A stretch of DNA of 64,000 nt from Sulfuriflexus mobilis (GCF_003967195.1 NZ_AP018725.1:992001-1056000), one strand, 5' to 3'; counted from the stretch's first letter, positions 32,451-42,093 are shown. Translations and numbers: made by a program. Notes: generated by a model from the sequence alone, not told the origin.

Positions 32451-32924
32451 ATGAATGCTGATTGCGGATTGAAAAATCAAGACGAGCAATTTATGCAGCA
32501 TGCGCTGGAGCTGGCGCGGCGTGCAGAGCAAGAGGGTGAGGTACCAGTTGGTGCCGTGCTGGTTAAGGATAACGCGATCGTTGCTGAGGGCTGGAACCGA
32601 CCGATTTCAGGCTGTGACCCTACGGCGCATGCTGAAATACAGGCCTTGCGCGCTGCCGGGCAGACATTGGGGAATTACCGTCTAGTTGATACCACGCTCT
32701 ATGTGACACTGGAGCCGTGCATTATGTGTATTGGGGCGATTATGCATGCAAGGGTCCGGCGTCTTGTCTATGCGAGCAGTGATCCACGTGCTGGCGCCAT
32801 ACATAGTGCCTATACCATTCCCGATGATGCTAAGTTGAATCACGCTATAGAGGTAGAGAGTGGGGTGTTGGCGGATGAATGCTCAAGTTTGTTAACAAAT
32901 TTTTTTCGCGCACGACGATCATAA
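32451..32924 (+). CDS. tadA: tRNA-specific adenosine deaminase TadA
   Basis: TadA converts A34 to inosine in tRNA-Arg(ACG). The 157-residue protein has the zinc and catalytic residues in PTAHAEIQALR (His, Glu) and LEPCIMCIGAI (two Cys), and VPVGAVLVKDNAIVAEGWN near the N-terminus. The gene lies 15 bp after guaA, and the first dozen codons may be an extension. Confidence 0.96.
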   Translation: MNADCGLKNQDEQFMQHALELARRAEQEGEVPVGAVLVKDNAIVAEGWNRPISGCDPTAHAEIQALRAAGQTLGNYRLVDTTLYVTLEPCIMCIGAIMHARVRRLVYASSDPRAGAIHSAYTIPDDAKLNHAIEVESGVLADECSSLLTNFFRARRS

Positions 32925-32934
32925 AGGAACTGTA

Positions 32935-33897
32935 ATGCGAGTTTTTCTAAAAGGATTTTTGTTGTCGATGATAATGCTGTTTACAGGCAATGCTTTTGCC
33001 GCCAGCTACGCACCTTCATCGGTAAAGATGGAACTTAAGCAGGTCTCCAGGCATGCCTGGTATGTGCAGGGCGAGGCAGGGGTGGCCACGGATAATGAGG
33101 GTTTTATTTCCAATGCGGGCGTAGTGATCACCGATGACGGCGTGGTGGTCTTTGATGCACTTGGCACACCCTCACTGGCATACAAGTTGTTGCAGGAAAT
33201 CCGCAAACTGACCGACAAGCCGATCAAGCGGGTGATTGTCAGCCATTACCATGCCGATCATATTTATGGACTGCAGGTGTTCAAGGAGGAGGGAGCTGAA
33301 ATCTATGCACCAAGCGGCGCGAGTGATTATCTGGCCTCGCCGGCAGCCGAGGAACGCATTGAGGAACGTCGGTTTTCCCTGTCACCGTGGGTAAATGAGA
33401 AGACGCGTATTGTGCCACCGGATCATTATCTGGATAAGGGCTTTTCCTTTACCATGGGTGGCGTGAAGATGACGGTGTCTGTTGTGGGTGCCGCACACTC
33501 CGACGGCGACCTAACCCTGTATGTGGAAGGTGATCGCGTGCTGTTCTCAGGCGACATTATCTTTGAAGGGCGTGTCGCCTTTCTCGGTGATGCCGATACA
33601 AAACACTGGCTGAATACCTTGCAACGAATGGAAACCGACGGTCTCGCCGTATTGGTGCCAGGACATGGGCCGGTGGCCGATCAGCCAAACCAGTCGATTA
33701 CCCAAACCCGTCGTTATCTCTCCTTCCTGCGCGATACCATGAAGGTCGCCGTGGATGAGCTGCAGAGCTTTGATGAGGTCTATGCCGCCACAGACTGGTC
33801 CGAGTTTGAAAACCTCCCGGCCTTCAAAGAGGCAAACCGACGCAATGCCTACCAGGTCTTCTTATCTATAGAAAGGGAAGCCCTGGCGAACAATTAA
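32935..33897 (+). CDS. Exported metallo-beta-lactamase-fold hydrolase
   Basis: The 320-residue protein has a signal peptide (residues 1-22, ending GNAFAAS). The MBL zinc motif is VSHYHADHIYG near residue 103, with further ligands in VGAAHSDGDLTLY, FSGDIIFEG and LVPGHGPVAD. It resembles the SoxH / quinoprotein-relay type of periplasmic MBL proteins, but the substrate is not known. Its end overlaps the convergent mltF by four bases. Confidence 0.85.
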   Translation: MRVFLKGFLLSMIMLFTGNAFAASYAPSSVKMELKQVSRHAWYVQGEAGVATDNEGFISNAGVVITDDGVVVFDALGTPSLAYKLLQEIRKLTDKPIKRVIVSHYHADHIYGLQVFKEEGAEIYAPSGASDYLASPAAEERIEERRFSLSPWVNEKTRIVPPDHYLDKGFSFTMGGVKMTVSVVGAAHSDGDLTLYVEGDRVLFSGDIIFEGRVAFLGDADTKHWLNTLQRMETDGLAVLVPGHGPVADQPNQSITQTRRYLSFLRDTMKVAVDELQSFDEVYAATDWSEFENLPAFKEANRRNAYQVFLSIEREALANN

Positions 33898-35333
33898 AGT
33901 GCCGGTGAAAAGGACAGGTTTAATACCTTGCTGGTTTCTTTCAGGTCAGGATAGGCAATAACGCTGTCATTCTGTTCGCTGAACCAGACAAGAATGTCAT
34001 AATAACTGCGTATGTTCTCGACATAGTGTACCGGCTCTCGGCCACGCGCATAGCCATGCTTGGTTTTCTGGTACCACTTACGGCGACTTAACAACGGCAG
34101 ACTTTCCTTAACATCGGACCATAAATCAGGGTTGCCACCACGGATTTCGGTAATGATGCGCGCATCTTCAAGATGCCCCAGACCGACGTTGTAAGCGGCA
34201 AGCGCAAACCAGGTGCGATCCGGTTCCTGAATCTGTTCAGGCAGCCGATCAATCAGGTTGGCGATGTAAGTCGAGCCCCCCTGAATACTTTGTGCCGGAT
34301 CAATACGATTTTTTACGCCCAGATATTCGGCGGTAGGCAGTGTTAACATCATAATGCCGCGCACCCCGGTTGGTGAACGCGCGTTTGGGTCCCAATGTGA
34401 TTCCTGATAACCGATTGCCGCCAGCAGGCGCCAGTCGAGTTCATGTTTGTCTGCCGCCAGTTCAAACGTTGGCTGATACCTGGGCAAACGCAGCTGTATA
34501 TGCTTTAGATAGGTACGGGTACCAACATAATTGAATTTTTCAAGATGGCCATAGTAGCGCTCAATCAAGGTATTTAGTTCACCACTGTCTTTCATGCGTC
34601 GAACAAAGTCACTGGCGGCCTGGTAAAGGCTGTTATCTTCTGATTTGGGTAAGGCCCAGGCCAATGGCTGGGGCTCACTGATGTCAAAGGCGACACGTAA
34701 CTCGGGATAGAAACGCTGGTTCAAGGTGACCTCATTTGAATCGGCGATACTGAAATCGATAATTTGTTCCCACACCAGGTTTAATAACTCATCACTGTCG
34801 AGCTCAGCATTTTCCATCCATTTCAGATCGGGGTGGGCCGCCTGCAGGTCTTCCAGTTGGTCGACATGACTGCTGTTGGCCACCACCTCAAGGTGTCTGC
34901 CCTGCAGGTCTTTGATAGTACGAGGCCGTTTGCTGCCCATGCGATAGACCAGTTGCTGGGTGATCTCCTGGTAAGGCGGGGTGAAGCGGACCCAGTGCTG
35001 TCGCGGCTCGGTGATGGTGAGGCCCGCGGCGGCCAGGTGCACCTCATTACGACTGACCATTGATATGATATCGGCGAGATTGGAGGGGGTAATAAATTTA
35101 ACCTCGACATCCAGTTCATCGGCAAAACTACTGACCAGGTCATATTCGAAACCGGTCTTGCCCTCCGGTCCCTCGTAATAGGTCGTTGCACTGTTACGGG
35201 TGGCGACATACAACACACCGTCCTGCTTGATCTGCTCAAGCAGGTTGAGGGGTTCGCCACAGCCGGCTAGTAGCGGGCCGAGGAGGCTGATGTAGAGGCT
35301 TCGTAACATGTGCTGTATAGCTCGTGATGACAT
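33894..35333 (-). CDS. mltF: Membrane-bound lytic murein transglycosylase MltF
   Basis: The 479-residue protein has a lipoprotein-like N-terminus (SLLGPLLAGCGEP), a periplasmic solute-binding (SBP_bac_3) domain from about residue 30 to 270, and a C-terminal SLT lysozyme domain with the catalytic glutamate in AIGYQESHWDPNARSPTG and RGIMMLTLPTAEYLGV. MltF cleaves peptidoglycan glycan strands. It is transcribed alone. Confidence 0.95.
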   Translation of the reverse strand: MSSRAIQHMLRSLYISLLGPLLAGCGEPLNLLEQIKQDGVLYVATRNSATTYYEGPEGKTGFEYDLVSSFADELDVEVKFITPSNLADIISMVSRNEVHLAAAGLTITEPRQHWVRFTPPYQEITQQLVYRMGSKRPRTIKDLQGRHLEVVANSSHVDQLEDLQAAHPDLKWMENAELDSDELLNLVWEQIIDFSIADSNEVTLNQRFYPELRVAFDISEPQPLAWALPKSEDNSLYQAASDFVRRMKDSGELNTLIERYYGHLEKFNYVGTRTYLKHIQLRLPRYQPTFELAADKHELDWRLLAAIGYQESHWDPNARSPTGVRGIMMLTLPTAEYLGVKNRIDPAQSIQGGSTYIANLIDRLPEQIQEPDRTWFALAAYNVGLGHLEDARIITEIRGGNPDLWSDVKESLPLLSRRKWYQKTKHGYARGREPVHYVENIRSYYDILVWFSEQNDSVIAYPDLKETSKVLNLSFSPAL

Positions 35334-35534
35334 GGTTTATCTGACAACAAAATGTGGTTTATTTTACCAAGTCTGTAAAAAAAAGTGCTTAAAGCATGCA
35401 TGGCTATTGTCGAGGCATGTTTTTTAATGCTTATAACTGATTGAAATTTAAAGTTTAAGGGATTAATCTTAGCGTATTCATGATGACATAGAATATTGTC
35501 AGGCAAGGGGGATAGTTCCCTAAGTCATTGATTC

Positions 35535-35716
<182 letters not shown>

Positions 35717-35773
35717 GCTCAACCGGCGTTCGGTTCGCGCAAAGCGGTGCTTTGCATAAAACGCTTACCTCAC

Positions 35774-35877
35774 CCCTCTCCGCCAAATATATCGGCCTGA
35801 AACAGGTTTTTAGACGGCTCGGTCGGGGTGAGGAATGCTACGCATGCTAAGGGCTTCCCGTCAGCCAGTTGAGCATA
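35774..35877 (+). repeat. tRNA-Ser 3'-end repeat unit, copy 2
   Basis: This is the second copy of the unit described at 35614-35716. It includes CCTCTCCGCCA at 35775-35785, but no tRNA body precedes it, so it cannot make a tRNA. Similarity stops after GAGCATA. The 57 bp between copies are unique. Confidence 0.9.
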
Positions 35878-36055
35878 ACTTAGCTGTAGTCGCGCAAGAC
35901 GGTACGTTGCATAGAAGCATCTTGCCCTGAAGAATGGGTTGCCGAGATTCTCCGCCGCGCACGTCCCTGTGTCCGTCGCCGTCTAATAAAAAGCCCTGAA
36001 AAGGGGGCGGCATGCGATAGCCTTTAATAAGGTGTTGTTTATCAAGGTGGTTTAC

Positions 36056-36370
36056 ATGGCGGGAAAGTATCCAGATAAAATCAAGACGCTACCTATCTAT
36101 GATGGTCGCTTTGATGCATACAAATTAACAGCGCAAGGCTGTGATGTATTGTTTGCCTCCTATCCGGCAGGAACATGCATTCCTCCTCATACACATGACA
36201 CGGATAATCATGGTGTCATCACCCGGGGCGAATTAAAACTTACTATGAATGGAGAGGTTACAATCATTCATGTGGGTGAGTGGTATCACGTTCCTGCGAA
36301 TACTGAGCATGCCGCCGAATTCGACGTTGATACGGACGAGGTGGAATTTTGGTTTCAGGAAGACACATAA
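36056..36370 (+). CDS. Cupin domain protein
   Basis: The start MAGKYPDKIKTLPIYDGRF is preceded by AAGGTGG; a GTG eight codons earlier is possible but unsupported. The 104-residue protein is a single cupin: CIPPHTHDTDNHGVITRGEL carries the first metal motif (two His, one more His) and WYHVPANTEHAAEF the second. It is probably cytosolic. Substrate is not predictable, and it appears to be a single-gene unit. Confidence 0.8.
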   Translation: MAGKYPDKIKTLPIYDGRFDAYKLTAQGCDVLFASYPAGTCIPPHTHDTDNHGVITRGELKLTMNGEVTIIHVGEWYHVPANTEHAAEFDVDTDEVEFWFQEDT

Positions 36371-36470
36371 GAAACTAATTCAACCCGTACGCCGAAAAAA
36401 CAAAGCGTTTCTTAGGCCTGGTGTCAGGCAAATAACATAAACTCTATAGTGATATTGGGGGCCAGGAATC

Positions 36471-36827
36471 ATGGACTTTAAAGAACTCATCTCAGTGGCG
36501 GGTTACGGAATTGAGACGGTCGGCGTGCTTGTCATCATTGTCGGTTCTGCAGTGTCTTCATTTCGATTCTTATCGCATGTCAGGAAAGAACCAGAAGAGT
36601 TTGTATACCGTATATACCGGCGCCAGTTAGGGCGTTCAATCATTCTCGGTTTGGAGTTTCTCATTGCCGGAGACATCATTCGGACAGTGGTTGTCGCAGA
36701 CACCCTAACCAACATCACAATTTTAGGATTTATAATCCTTATTCGAACATTTCTAAGTTTCACACTTTATCTTGAGGTGGAGGGCCATTGGCCTTGGTCA
36801 CAAGGCAAAGACGATGAAACGAATTAG
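36471..36827 (+). CDS. DUF1622 family inner-membrane protein
   Basis: The 118-residue protein has three hydrophobic segments: IETVGVLVIIVGSAVSSFRF, SIILGLEFLIAGDIIRTVVV and ITILGFIILIRTFLSFTLYL. The RxxLGRSIILGLEFLIAGDIIRT pattern and length match DUF1622, membrane proteins of unknown function. A GGGGGCCAGGA Shine-Dalgarno region precedes the ATG. Confidence 0.85.
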   Translation: MDFKELISVAGYGIETVGVLVIIVGSAVSSFRFLSHVRKEPEEFVYRIYRRQLGRSIILGLEFLIAGDIIRTVVVADTLTNITILGFIILIRTFLSFTLYLEVEGHWPWSQGKDDETN

Positions 36828-36874
36828 GCCTTATACCGGATAATTGACCCGGCCACCGCGAGGGACTAACCGGG

Positions 36875-37816
36875 TTATTTCTTGCCCTTTCGTGCGGTGG
36901 CCTTTAGAGCGGTGACCGTATTCGGCAGCTGCGCCAACAGCACCTCGATAAAGGCCTCCAGTGCCTTTCGACGCGGGTAACTGTGACGAAAGACAAGCGA
37001 GACCCGTCGGTAGGCATCCTTGAATTCGAGCTTGCGGGCGACGATACCGCTGCCACTGGTCCAGGAACCACGCATCGCCAAGGCCGGGACGAGGGTTGAA
37101 CCAAAGCCGGCACCGACCAGTTGCAGCAGGGTTTCCAGGCTGGCCGCGCGCAAGTCGGCCATGACGCCTTGTTCCTGGCGCCCCTTGAGATGGCAGATAT
37201 CCATGGCCTGTTTGGCCAGGCAGTGGCCTTCCGATAACAGGAGTAACTCGGTGTTTTCGAGGTCCGCGCGGGTGATCGTCTCTTTGTTGTAGAACGCATG
37301 GTCACGCGGGTGCGCCAGCCAGAAGGGTTCATCAAACAAGGGGATCGTCTCGAGGTCAGGCTCGTCCACCGCTGTTGCGAGCAGGGCGGCATCTATCTCA
37401 TGGTTGTGGAGTCTGTCTAGCAGCCTGTCGGTCATTTCTTCTGATAACACGAGCTTGAGCTGCGGGTGCTGTTGTTTTAATGGCAGCAGGATTAATGGCA
37501 TCAGGTAGGGGCTTAAGGTCGGGATCGCACCGATACGCAGTGGCCCGGCCAGGGGATCCTGGTGGGCGAGGGCCAGCTGTTCGATAACATCGGCCTGTTC
37601 CATGATCAGGCGGGCATGTTCGAGAATGGCATTGCCAATAGGTGTGACGGCCACGGAACGATTGGTGCGTTCAAAAATGGCGACGCCGAGCCCTTCCTCG
37701 AGTTTCTTGATTTGACCGCTCAGGGTCGGCTGACTGACAAAACATCGCTCGGCGGCCTTGCCGAAGTGCCGGGTCTCGGCGACAGCGATGATGTATTTCA
37801 AGTCCCGCAGGTTCAT
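36875..37816 (-). CDS. oxyR: Hydrogen peroxide-responsive regulator OxyR
   Basis: The start at MNLRDLKYIIAVAETRHFG gives 313 residues; nine upstream codons in frame are not conserved. The LysR-type helix-turn-helix has CFVSQPTLSGQIKKLEEGLG. Both redox cysteines are present, in EGHCLAKQAMDIC, nine residues apart as Cys199 and Cys208 of E. coli OxyR. This identifies it as a functional peroxide sensor rather than a generic LysR protein. No catalase or peroxidase gene is next to it. Confidence 0.94.
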   Translation of the reverse strand: MNLRDLKYIIAVAETRHFGKAAERCFVSQPTLSGQIKKLEEGLGVAIFERTNRSVAVTPIGNAILEHARLIMEQADVIEQLALAHQDPLAGPLRIGAIPTLSPYLMPLILLPLKQQHPQLKLVLSEEMTDRLLDRLHNHEIDAALLATAVDEPDLETIPLFDEPFWLAHPRDHAFYNKETITRADLENTELLLLSEGHCLAKQAMDICHLKGRQEQGVMADLRAASLETLLQLVGAGFGSTLVPALAMRGSWTSGSGIVARKLEFKDAYRRVSLVFRHSYPRRKALEAFIEVLLAQLPNTVTALKATARKGKK

Positions 37817-37971
37817 GCCACACCTTTTTACTAATAGAGACAACCAATGGATAAAGTATCAATAAAAGATATTGTTAATCAATTCCGCTGTTCGGCACGG
37901 GCTAGATAAAGCAGTAGGGGCCAGCGGCGATGCCAACAGGCCGTGACGGAGGCTGTCGACAAGGGCCTGTT

Positions 37972-39210
37972 CTAACGACCACGTGGCAGCTGGCTGGGGT
38001 CGATAATCGAGGGTAACTGGATCCGGGATGGGGAGGGCGCTACCACGGGTGTCATGGCAGGTGGTGGGGCCTGTTCATTATGCGGCGACGGCGACGGGGT
38101 CCCAGCCGGGGCATTCAGGTTTTGCAGATCGCGTAAGGCATCATTTAGATCATTACCGACTTCAGGTGTGGGGCTTGCCGGCATCGGTTGCTCAGAGAAC
38201 GGGATGGGTTCCAGCATGGGTTGTGGATTAATGGTCTTTGGTTCGCCGTCTTCCTCTGGCAGTGGGGTCTCTGTCTCCACCACCGGGACGGCGTTAAGGC
38301 TATCACCACCCTCGCCCTCGAACATGGCCTGCTCGGTCTTCTTGTTCATGACAATAATACTGATACGGCGGTTCACGGGACCTTCCGGGTGCGCCTTGTC
38401 GAACAGGGTCGAGGAGGCAAGACCGACGACACGACCGAGTTTATCCTCATCGAGCCCGCCTTCAACCAGGGCGCGGCGTGCGGCATTGGCGCGGTCGGAA
38501 GAGAGCTCCCAGTTGCTGTAGTCCTCACGACCGGCAAACGGCAGGGCATCAGTATGACCACTGATACTGATGTGATTCGGTACGCTGTTAATAAAGCCGG
38601 CGATCTCGTGCAGGATATCGATCATGTGACCTTTTAGCGTTGCCTTTCCGCTGTCAAACATGGAGCGGTTTTCCTTGTCGAGGATCTGGATGCGCAGGCC
38701 TTCCGGGGTAATGTCGAGTTTGAGCTGATCCTTAAAGGGTTTCAGGGCTTGGCTGTCGTTAATGGCTTTTTTCAGATCCTGCATCAGACTGTCGAGTTTT
38801 TCCTTCTCGACACGCTCGGCAGCCTCATCCTGTACCTGTTTTTCATCGATCTTGGTCTGCTCTGCCTCACCGGGGACTTCCTGCTGTTGTTGATTGATCT
38901 TCTCGCCTTCACCCTTGGTGATGTTTTGCGAGCCACCGAGGTCGATCATGCTGGTGCTGGCGCCACCGGGACCATTCATACCTGGGGCCGCAACGGTGGC
39001 GACGCCTTCGGTGAGACTGACGTTCTCAAAGAACTCAGAGACCCCGGCGAGTTTATCCTGAGGCACGGAACCGAGTAACCAGAGCAGCATGAAGAAGGCC
39101 ATCATCGCCGTGGCAAAATCGGCAAAGGCTACCTTCCATGAGCCACCATGATGGCCGTGGCCGCCCTTATTGATGCGCTTGACGATAATCGGTTGTTTTT
39201 TCTCTTCCAT
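37972..39210 (-). CDS. motB: Flagellar motor stator protein MotB
   Basis: The 412-residue protein has the single N-terminal membrane helix with the proton-carrying aspartate (VAFADFATAMMAFFMLLWLL), a linker with a Gln/Glu-rich segment, and an OmpA-like peptidoglycan-binding domain (ISGHTDALPFAGREDYSNWE, then LSSDRANAARRALVEGG). A long Pro-rich tail of about 100 residues is longer than in E. coli. motA lies 15 bp upstream in the same operon. Confidence 0.96.
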   Translation of the reverse strand: MEEKKQPIIVKRINKGGHGHHGGSWKVAFADFATAMMAFFMLLWLLGSVPQDKLAGVSEFFENVSLTEGVATVAAPGMNGPGGASTSMIDLGGSQNITKGEGEKINQQQQEVPGEAEQTKIDEKQVQDEAAERVEKEKLDSLMQDLKKAINDSQALKPFKDQLKLDITPEGLRIQILDKENRSMFDSGKATLKGHMIDILHEIAGFINSVPNHISISGHTDALPFAGREDYSNWELSSDRANAARRALVEGGLDEDKLGRVVGLASSTLFDKAHPEGPVNRRISIIVMNKKTEQAMFEGEGGDSLNAVPVVETETPLPEEDGEPKTINPQPMLEPIPFSEQPMPASPTPEVGNDLNDALRDLQNLNAPAGTPSPSPHNEQAPPPAMTPVVAPSPSRIQLPSIIDPSQLPRGR

Positions 39211-39225
39211 CGTCTGGCAGCCAGA

Positions 39226-40086
39226 TTATGCGGCCTTGTTTTCCTTGAGGAATTCTTCAAGTTCCGAAAAGCTGGGGCGTTCTGAGCTAAACAGGCTCTT
39301 ACGGCCAAATTCAACGGCGATCTGCGGGCTGTAACCATTGAGGGTGGCGAGCATGCAGACCTTGATACATTGCAGGTATTTGGCCTCATCGGCCACCTTG
39401 TGCTCAATAGCCGTCGCTGCGGGCCCAACAAACCCATAGGCGAACAGGATACCGAGGAAGGTCCCCACCAGCGCGGCGGCAACATGGGAACCGATGACAT
39501 CGGGTGGCTGGTCGAGTGAACCCATGGTGATCACAATACCCAGCACCGCAGCGACGATACCGAAACCGGGCAAGGCATCGGAGACGCGGGTAATGGCCTG
39601 GGCAGGTTGTTCGGCCTCGTGATGGTGGGTTTCCAACTCCACATCCATGAGGTTTTCCAGCTCAAACGGGTTCATGTTGCCGCCGACGATAATGCGCAAG
39701 TAATCACAGATGAAGTCTATCGCGTGGTGGTCTTTGACGATTTTCGGGTATTTGCTAAACAGGGTACTGGCGTGCGTGTCCTCGATATGTTCTTCAATCG
39801 ACATCATGCCTTCCTTGCGGGCCTTGGCGAAGATGTCGAACATCAGGCCAAGTAGCTCCAGATAGTCTTTTTTGGCGTATTTGGCACCTTTTAGCAGGCC
39901 CAGCAGGCTGCCGAAGGCGGCCTTGATGACCTTGCCGGGGTTCGAAATCACAAAGGCGCCAAAGGCGGCACCACAGATGATTAGGACCTCATAAGGTTGC
40001 CAAATGGTGGCAAGATTACCGTGCGACAGCACGAATCCACCTGCAACACAGGCGATCACGATAATGGCCCCGATGATAAATAGCAT
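39226..40086 (-). CDS. motA: Flagellar motor stator protein MotA
   Basis: The start at MLFIIGAIIVIACVAGGFVL is spaced 5 bases from CAGGAG; the frame allows two more residues. The 286-residue protein has four membrane segments and SDALPGFGIVAAVLGIVITMG, which contains the conserved proline near the ion path. The cytoplasmic loop has ARKEGMMSIEEHIED for FliG contact. With MotB it forms the proton-driven stator. Confidence 0.97.
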   Translation of the reverse strand: MLFIIGAIIVIACVAGGFVLSHGNLATIWQPYEVLIICGAAFGAFVISNPGKVIKAAFGSLLGLLKGAKYAKKDYLELLGLMFDIFAKARKEGMMSIEEHIEDTHASTLFSKYPKIVKDHHAIDFICDYLRIIVGGNMNPFELENLMDVELETHHHEAEQPAQAITRVSDALPGFGIVAAVLGIVITMGSLDQPPDVIGSHVAAALVGTFLGILFAYGFVGPAATAIEHKVADEAKYLQCIKVCMLATLNGYSPQIAVEFGRKSLFSSERPSFSELEEFLKENKAA

Positions 40087-40122
40087 GTGCACTCCTGAGG
40101 ATGTATGTTGGCCTCGCAGATC

Positions 40123-40149
40123 GTATCGGCGAGGCGGCGGGTTTCTTTA
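40123..40149 (-). promoter_or_regulatory. Candidate sigma-28 (FliA) promoter for motAB
   Basis: On the minus strand TAAAGAAA (40149-40142) is followed by GCCGATAC (40130-40123), with exactly 15 bases between TAAA and GCCG. The flagellar consensus is TAAA-N15-GCCGATAA, so only the last -10 base differs. It lies about 37 bp before the motA start. Confidence 0.6.
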
Positions 40150-40209
40150 GTTTAGGGTTTTATTCAAGGGGCTCATGCGTGGTCGGTGCGTGATTTGTCA
40201 CAGTAAAGC

Positions 40210-40237
40210 TAAAGTTTTATATAAACCTGTCCGAAAA
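40210..40237 (+). promoter_or_regulatory. Candidate sigma-28 (FliA) promoter for the HDOD gene
   Basis: TAAAGTTT (40210-40217) is a perfect -35 for sigma-28. The -10 candidate TCCGAAAA (40230-40237) matches GCCGATAA at six of eight bases, with a spacer one base longer than usual. It lies about 40 bp before the ATG at 40278 and is divergent from the motAB candidate. Confidence 0.4.
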
Positions 40238-40277
40238 CCATTAAGAATGCCTATTTGTATAGAATGTTTTACAATTT

Positions 40278-41738
40278 ATGACCACAAACACACATCAGCA
40301 GAAACATGACAAACCACGTGGTTTAGAGGCGTGGGCGGACCTGCTGATGCTGAAAGGCTTCCCGCTGATGTTGCCGACCGCCTCTGGGATGCAGGAAATC
40401 AAAGAGTCAGAGGGAGGCTCGATCGACCGCCTCTGTGACAGCATGTTGCATGACCCCGGGGCCATTCTGAATATCCTGCGTAAGGTGGGGGGTATGGCAC
40501 GTGGCCGACTATCCTCTGACGTGACCTCATTGGAAAGTGCCGCGATGCTGATCGGCTTTGACGCCGTGAAAAAGATGCCATCATCAATGGCGGTGATTGA
40601 CCCGGCAGATGCCTCGCTACGTATTCGCGGTTATATGCAGGTGACCAGCCGCGCCTTCCATGCCGCCTACCAGGCCTATGACTGGGCGGTACGCCGTGCC
40701 GACATGCTACCGAAAGAGGCCTTTGTAGCCGCCTTTATGCATGAAATCGGCAAAATGGCCATGTGGTTGCATGGTGGCGATGAGATGCAGCAGATCAAGG
40801 AACTGCACATTGAAGAAAGGATGCCATTTGACGAGGCACAGTATGTGGTCCTGGGCTTTAGTCTGGAACAGCTGAGCCTGGAACTGGCCAGGCGCTGGAA
40901 GCTCTCAGAAATGATTATTGATGCACTGAGTCCGGATATGGCCGCGAATACACGTATCTATGGGGTCATGCTGGCTTGCCAGCTGTCGCGACTGGCCGAG
41001 GAAAACTGGTATTCCACCGAAATGGAAGAATGCATTCAGCATGTCGGGGGTTTCCTGAACATGGAGTTTTCAGCGGCCGTACATCTGATACACCAGAACG
41101 CCGTTGAAGCGGCGCGTGAAACGGCATTTTATGAGGCTATCCCGGCGGCCAGTTTATTACCGCTGATCCCGGTGCCTGAAACCGAAGACGATGATGAGGC
41201 GCCGGTACATTTTTGTCTGACACGACAAGAGGCGGTCTTCAGTGAAGTCGTCGCAGAGATCCAGCAAAATGGTGAGAATATTGATCTGAACGCGCTGATG
41301 ACACTGGTGATGAGGGGCTTGCATGATGGTCTTGGCCTGAACCGGAGTGTATTCGCGATGCTGGGGCTGGATCGAACCAGTCTCAAGGCGCGATACCTGT
41401 CAGGGACAGATAATGACCCGGAGTTCAGTAAGTTCACGCTCTCCCTGGAACCGGCCAACCTGTTTACCCATTTGATGAAAAAGCCACAGAGTGTCTGGAT
41501 TAATGATGACAACCGGGAAAAATTCTGGAAGCTGTTGCCGGAGAGTTTCCGCAACCTGATCCGCACAGACAGTTTTTACGCCAGTTCGGTTTTTATTGAT
41601 GAAAAGCCCATTGGCTTATTTTACTCCGACCGACATATTGAAGACTGCTATCTGGATGAGGACAGTTATAAACGTTTTAAGTCACTGATTCATCTGGCGG
41701 CCGGGACCATGCAGAAACAGCGGGCTAAAAAGGGATAA
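40278..41738 (+). CDS. HDOD domain protein
   Basis: The 486-residue protein has an N-terminal HDOD domain (about residues 20-220: FPLMLPTASGMQEIKESEGG, LCDSMLHDPGAILNILRKVGG, and FVAAFMHEIGKMAMWLHGG) and a C-terminal region from about residue 300 that looks like a GAF-type domain (FCLTRQEAVFSEVVAEIQQN, GLGLNRSVFAMLGLDRTSL). HDOD proteins act in bacterial signalling and motility regulation, with no single known reaction. The divergent position from motAB and a possible FliA promoter suggest a motility role. Confidence 0.85.
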   Translation: MTTNTHQQKHDKPRGLEAWADLLMLKGFPLMLPTASGMQEIKESEGGSIDRLCDSMLHDPGAILNILRKVGGMARGRLSSDVTSLESAAMLIGFDAVKKMPSSMAVIDPADASLRIRGYMQVTSRAFHAAYQAYDWAVRRADMLPKEAFVAAFMHEIGKMAMWLHGGDEMQQIKELHIEERMPFDEAQYVVLGFSLEQLSLELARRWKLSEMIIDALSPDMAANTRIYGVMLACQLSRLAEENWYSTEMEECIQHVGGFLNMEFSAAVHLIHQNAVEAARETAFYEAIPAASLLPLIPVPETEDDDEAPVHFCLTRQEAVFSEVVAEIQQNGENIDLNALMTLVMRGLHDGLGLNRSVFAMLGLDRTSLKARYLSGTDNDPEFSKFTLSLEPANLFTHLMKKPQSVWINDDNREKFWKLLPESFRNLIRTDSFYASSVFIDEKPIGLFYSDRHIEDCYLDEDSYKRFKSLIHLAAGTMQKQRAKKG

Positions 41739-41848
41739 AATGCACATACAGGCGCGCGGCAGCTGAAATTTTATTGAACCCGTGTCCCATATGGTTTACT
41801 CTTCGCGCCTGATTTCTGGCTATTATTACCGGTAAATCAGCAAAACCT

Positions 41849-41939
41849 GGAGAAGTGTCCGAGTGGCTGAAGGAGCACGCCTGGAAAGTGTGTATACGTT
41901 CATAGCGTATCGAGGGTTCGAATCCCTCCTTCTCCGCCA
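41849..41939 (+). tRNA. tRNA-Ser (anticodon GGA)
   Basis: Acceptor GGAGAAG pairs with CTTCTCC (41929-41935), then discriminator G and encoded CCA at 41937-41939. Anticodon stem CACGC/GTGTG encloses CTGGAAA, giving anticodon GGA. A long variable arm with GTATACGTTCATAGCGTATC and the GGTTCGAATCC T-loop are seen. Its 3' end recurs 173 bp downstream. Confidence 0.97.
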
Positions 41940-42018
41940 AACAATAAAGGCCCCCGAATGGGGGCCTTTATTGTTTGGCCCAGTGGGGCTTCGAACCCTC
42001 GATATATAAAGTTGGTTC
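41921..42018 (+). repeat. tRNA-Ser(GGA) 3'-end repeat unit, copy 1
   Basis: The unit has two conserved blocks. Block 1 (41921-41952) is the tRNA 3' end plus the start of the terminator, starting AATCCCTCCTTCTCCGCCA. Block 2 (41987-42018) starts GGCTTCGAACCCTCGATATA. Both blocks recur in copy 2. Block 2 contains TTCGAACCCTCGATA, the reverse complement of the tRNA T-arm. Confidence 0.9.
41939..41976 (+). terminator. Intrinsic terminator of tRNA-Ser(GGA)
   Basis: AAACAATAAAGGCCCCC (41939-41955) pairs perfectly over 17 bases with GGGGGCCTTTATTGTTT (41960-41976), loop GAAT. The stem begins at the last base of the tRNA CCA. Confidence 0.92.
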
Positions 42019-42093
42019 GACAAGCAGCAGCGCCGCGCAGAACGCCGCAGCGATAGCGGAGGCGGCCCGAAGGGCGAGGGCGTTAGCCCGAGT

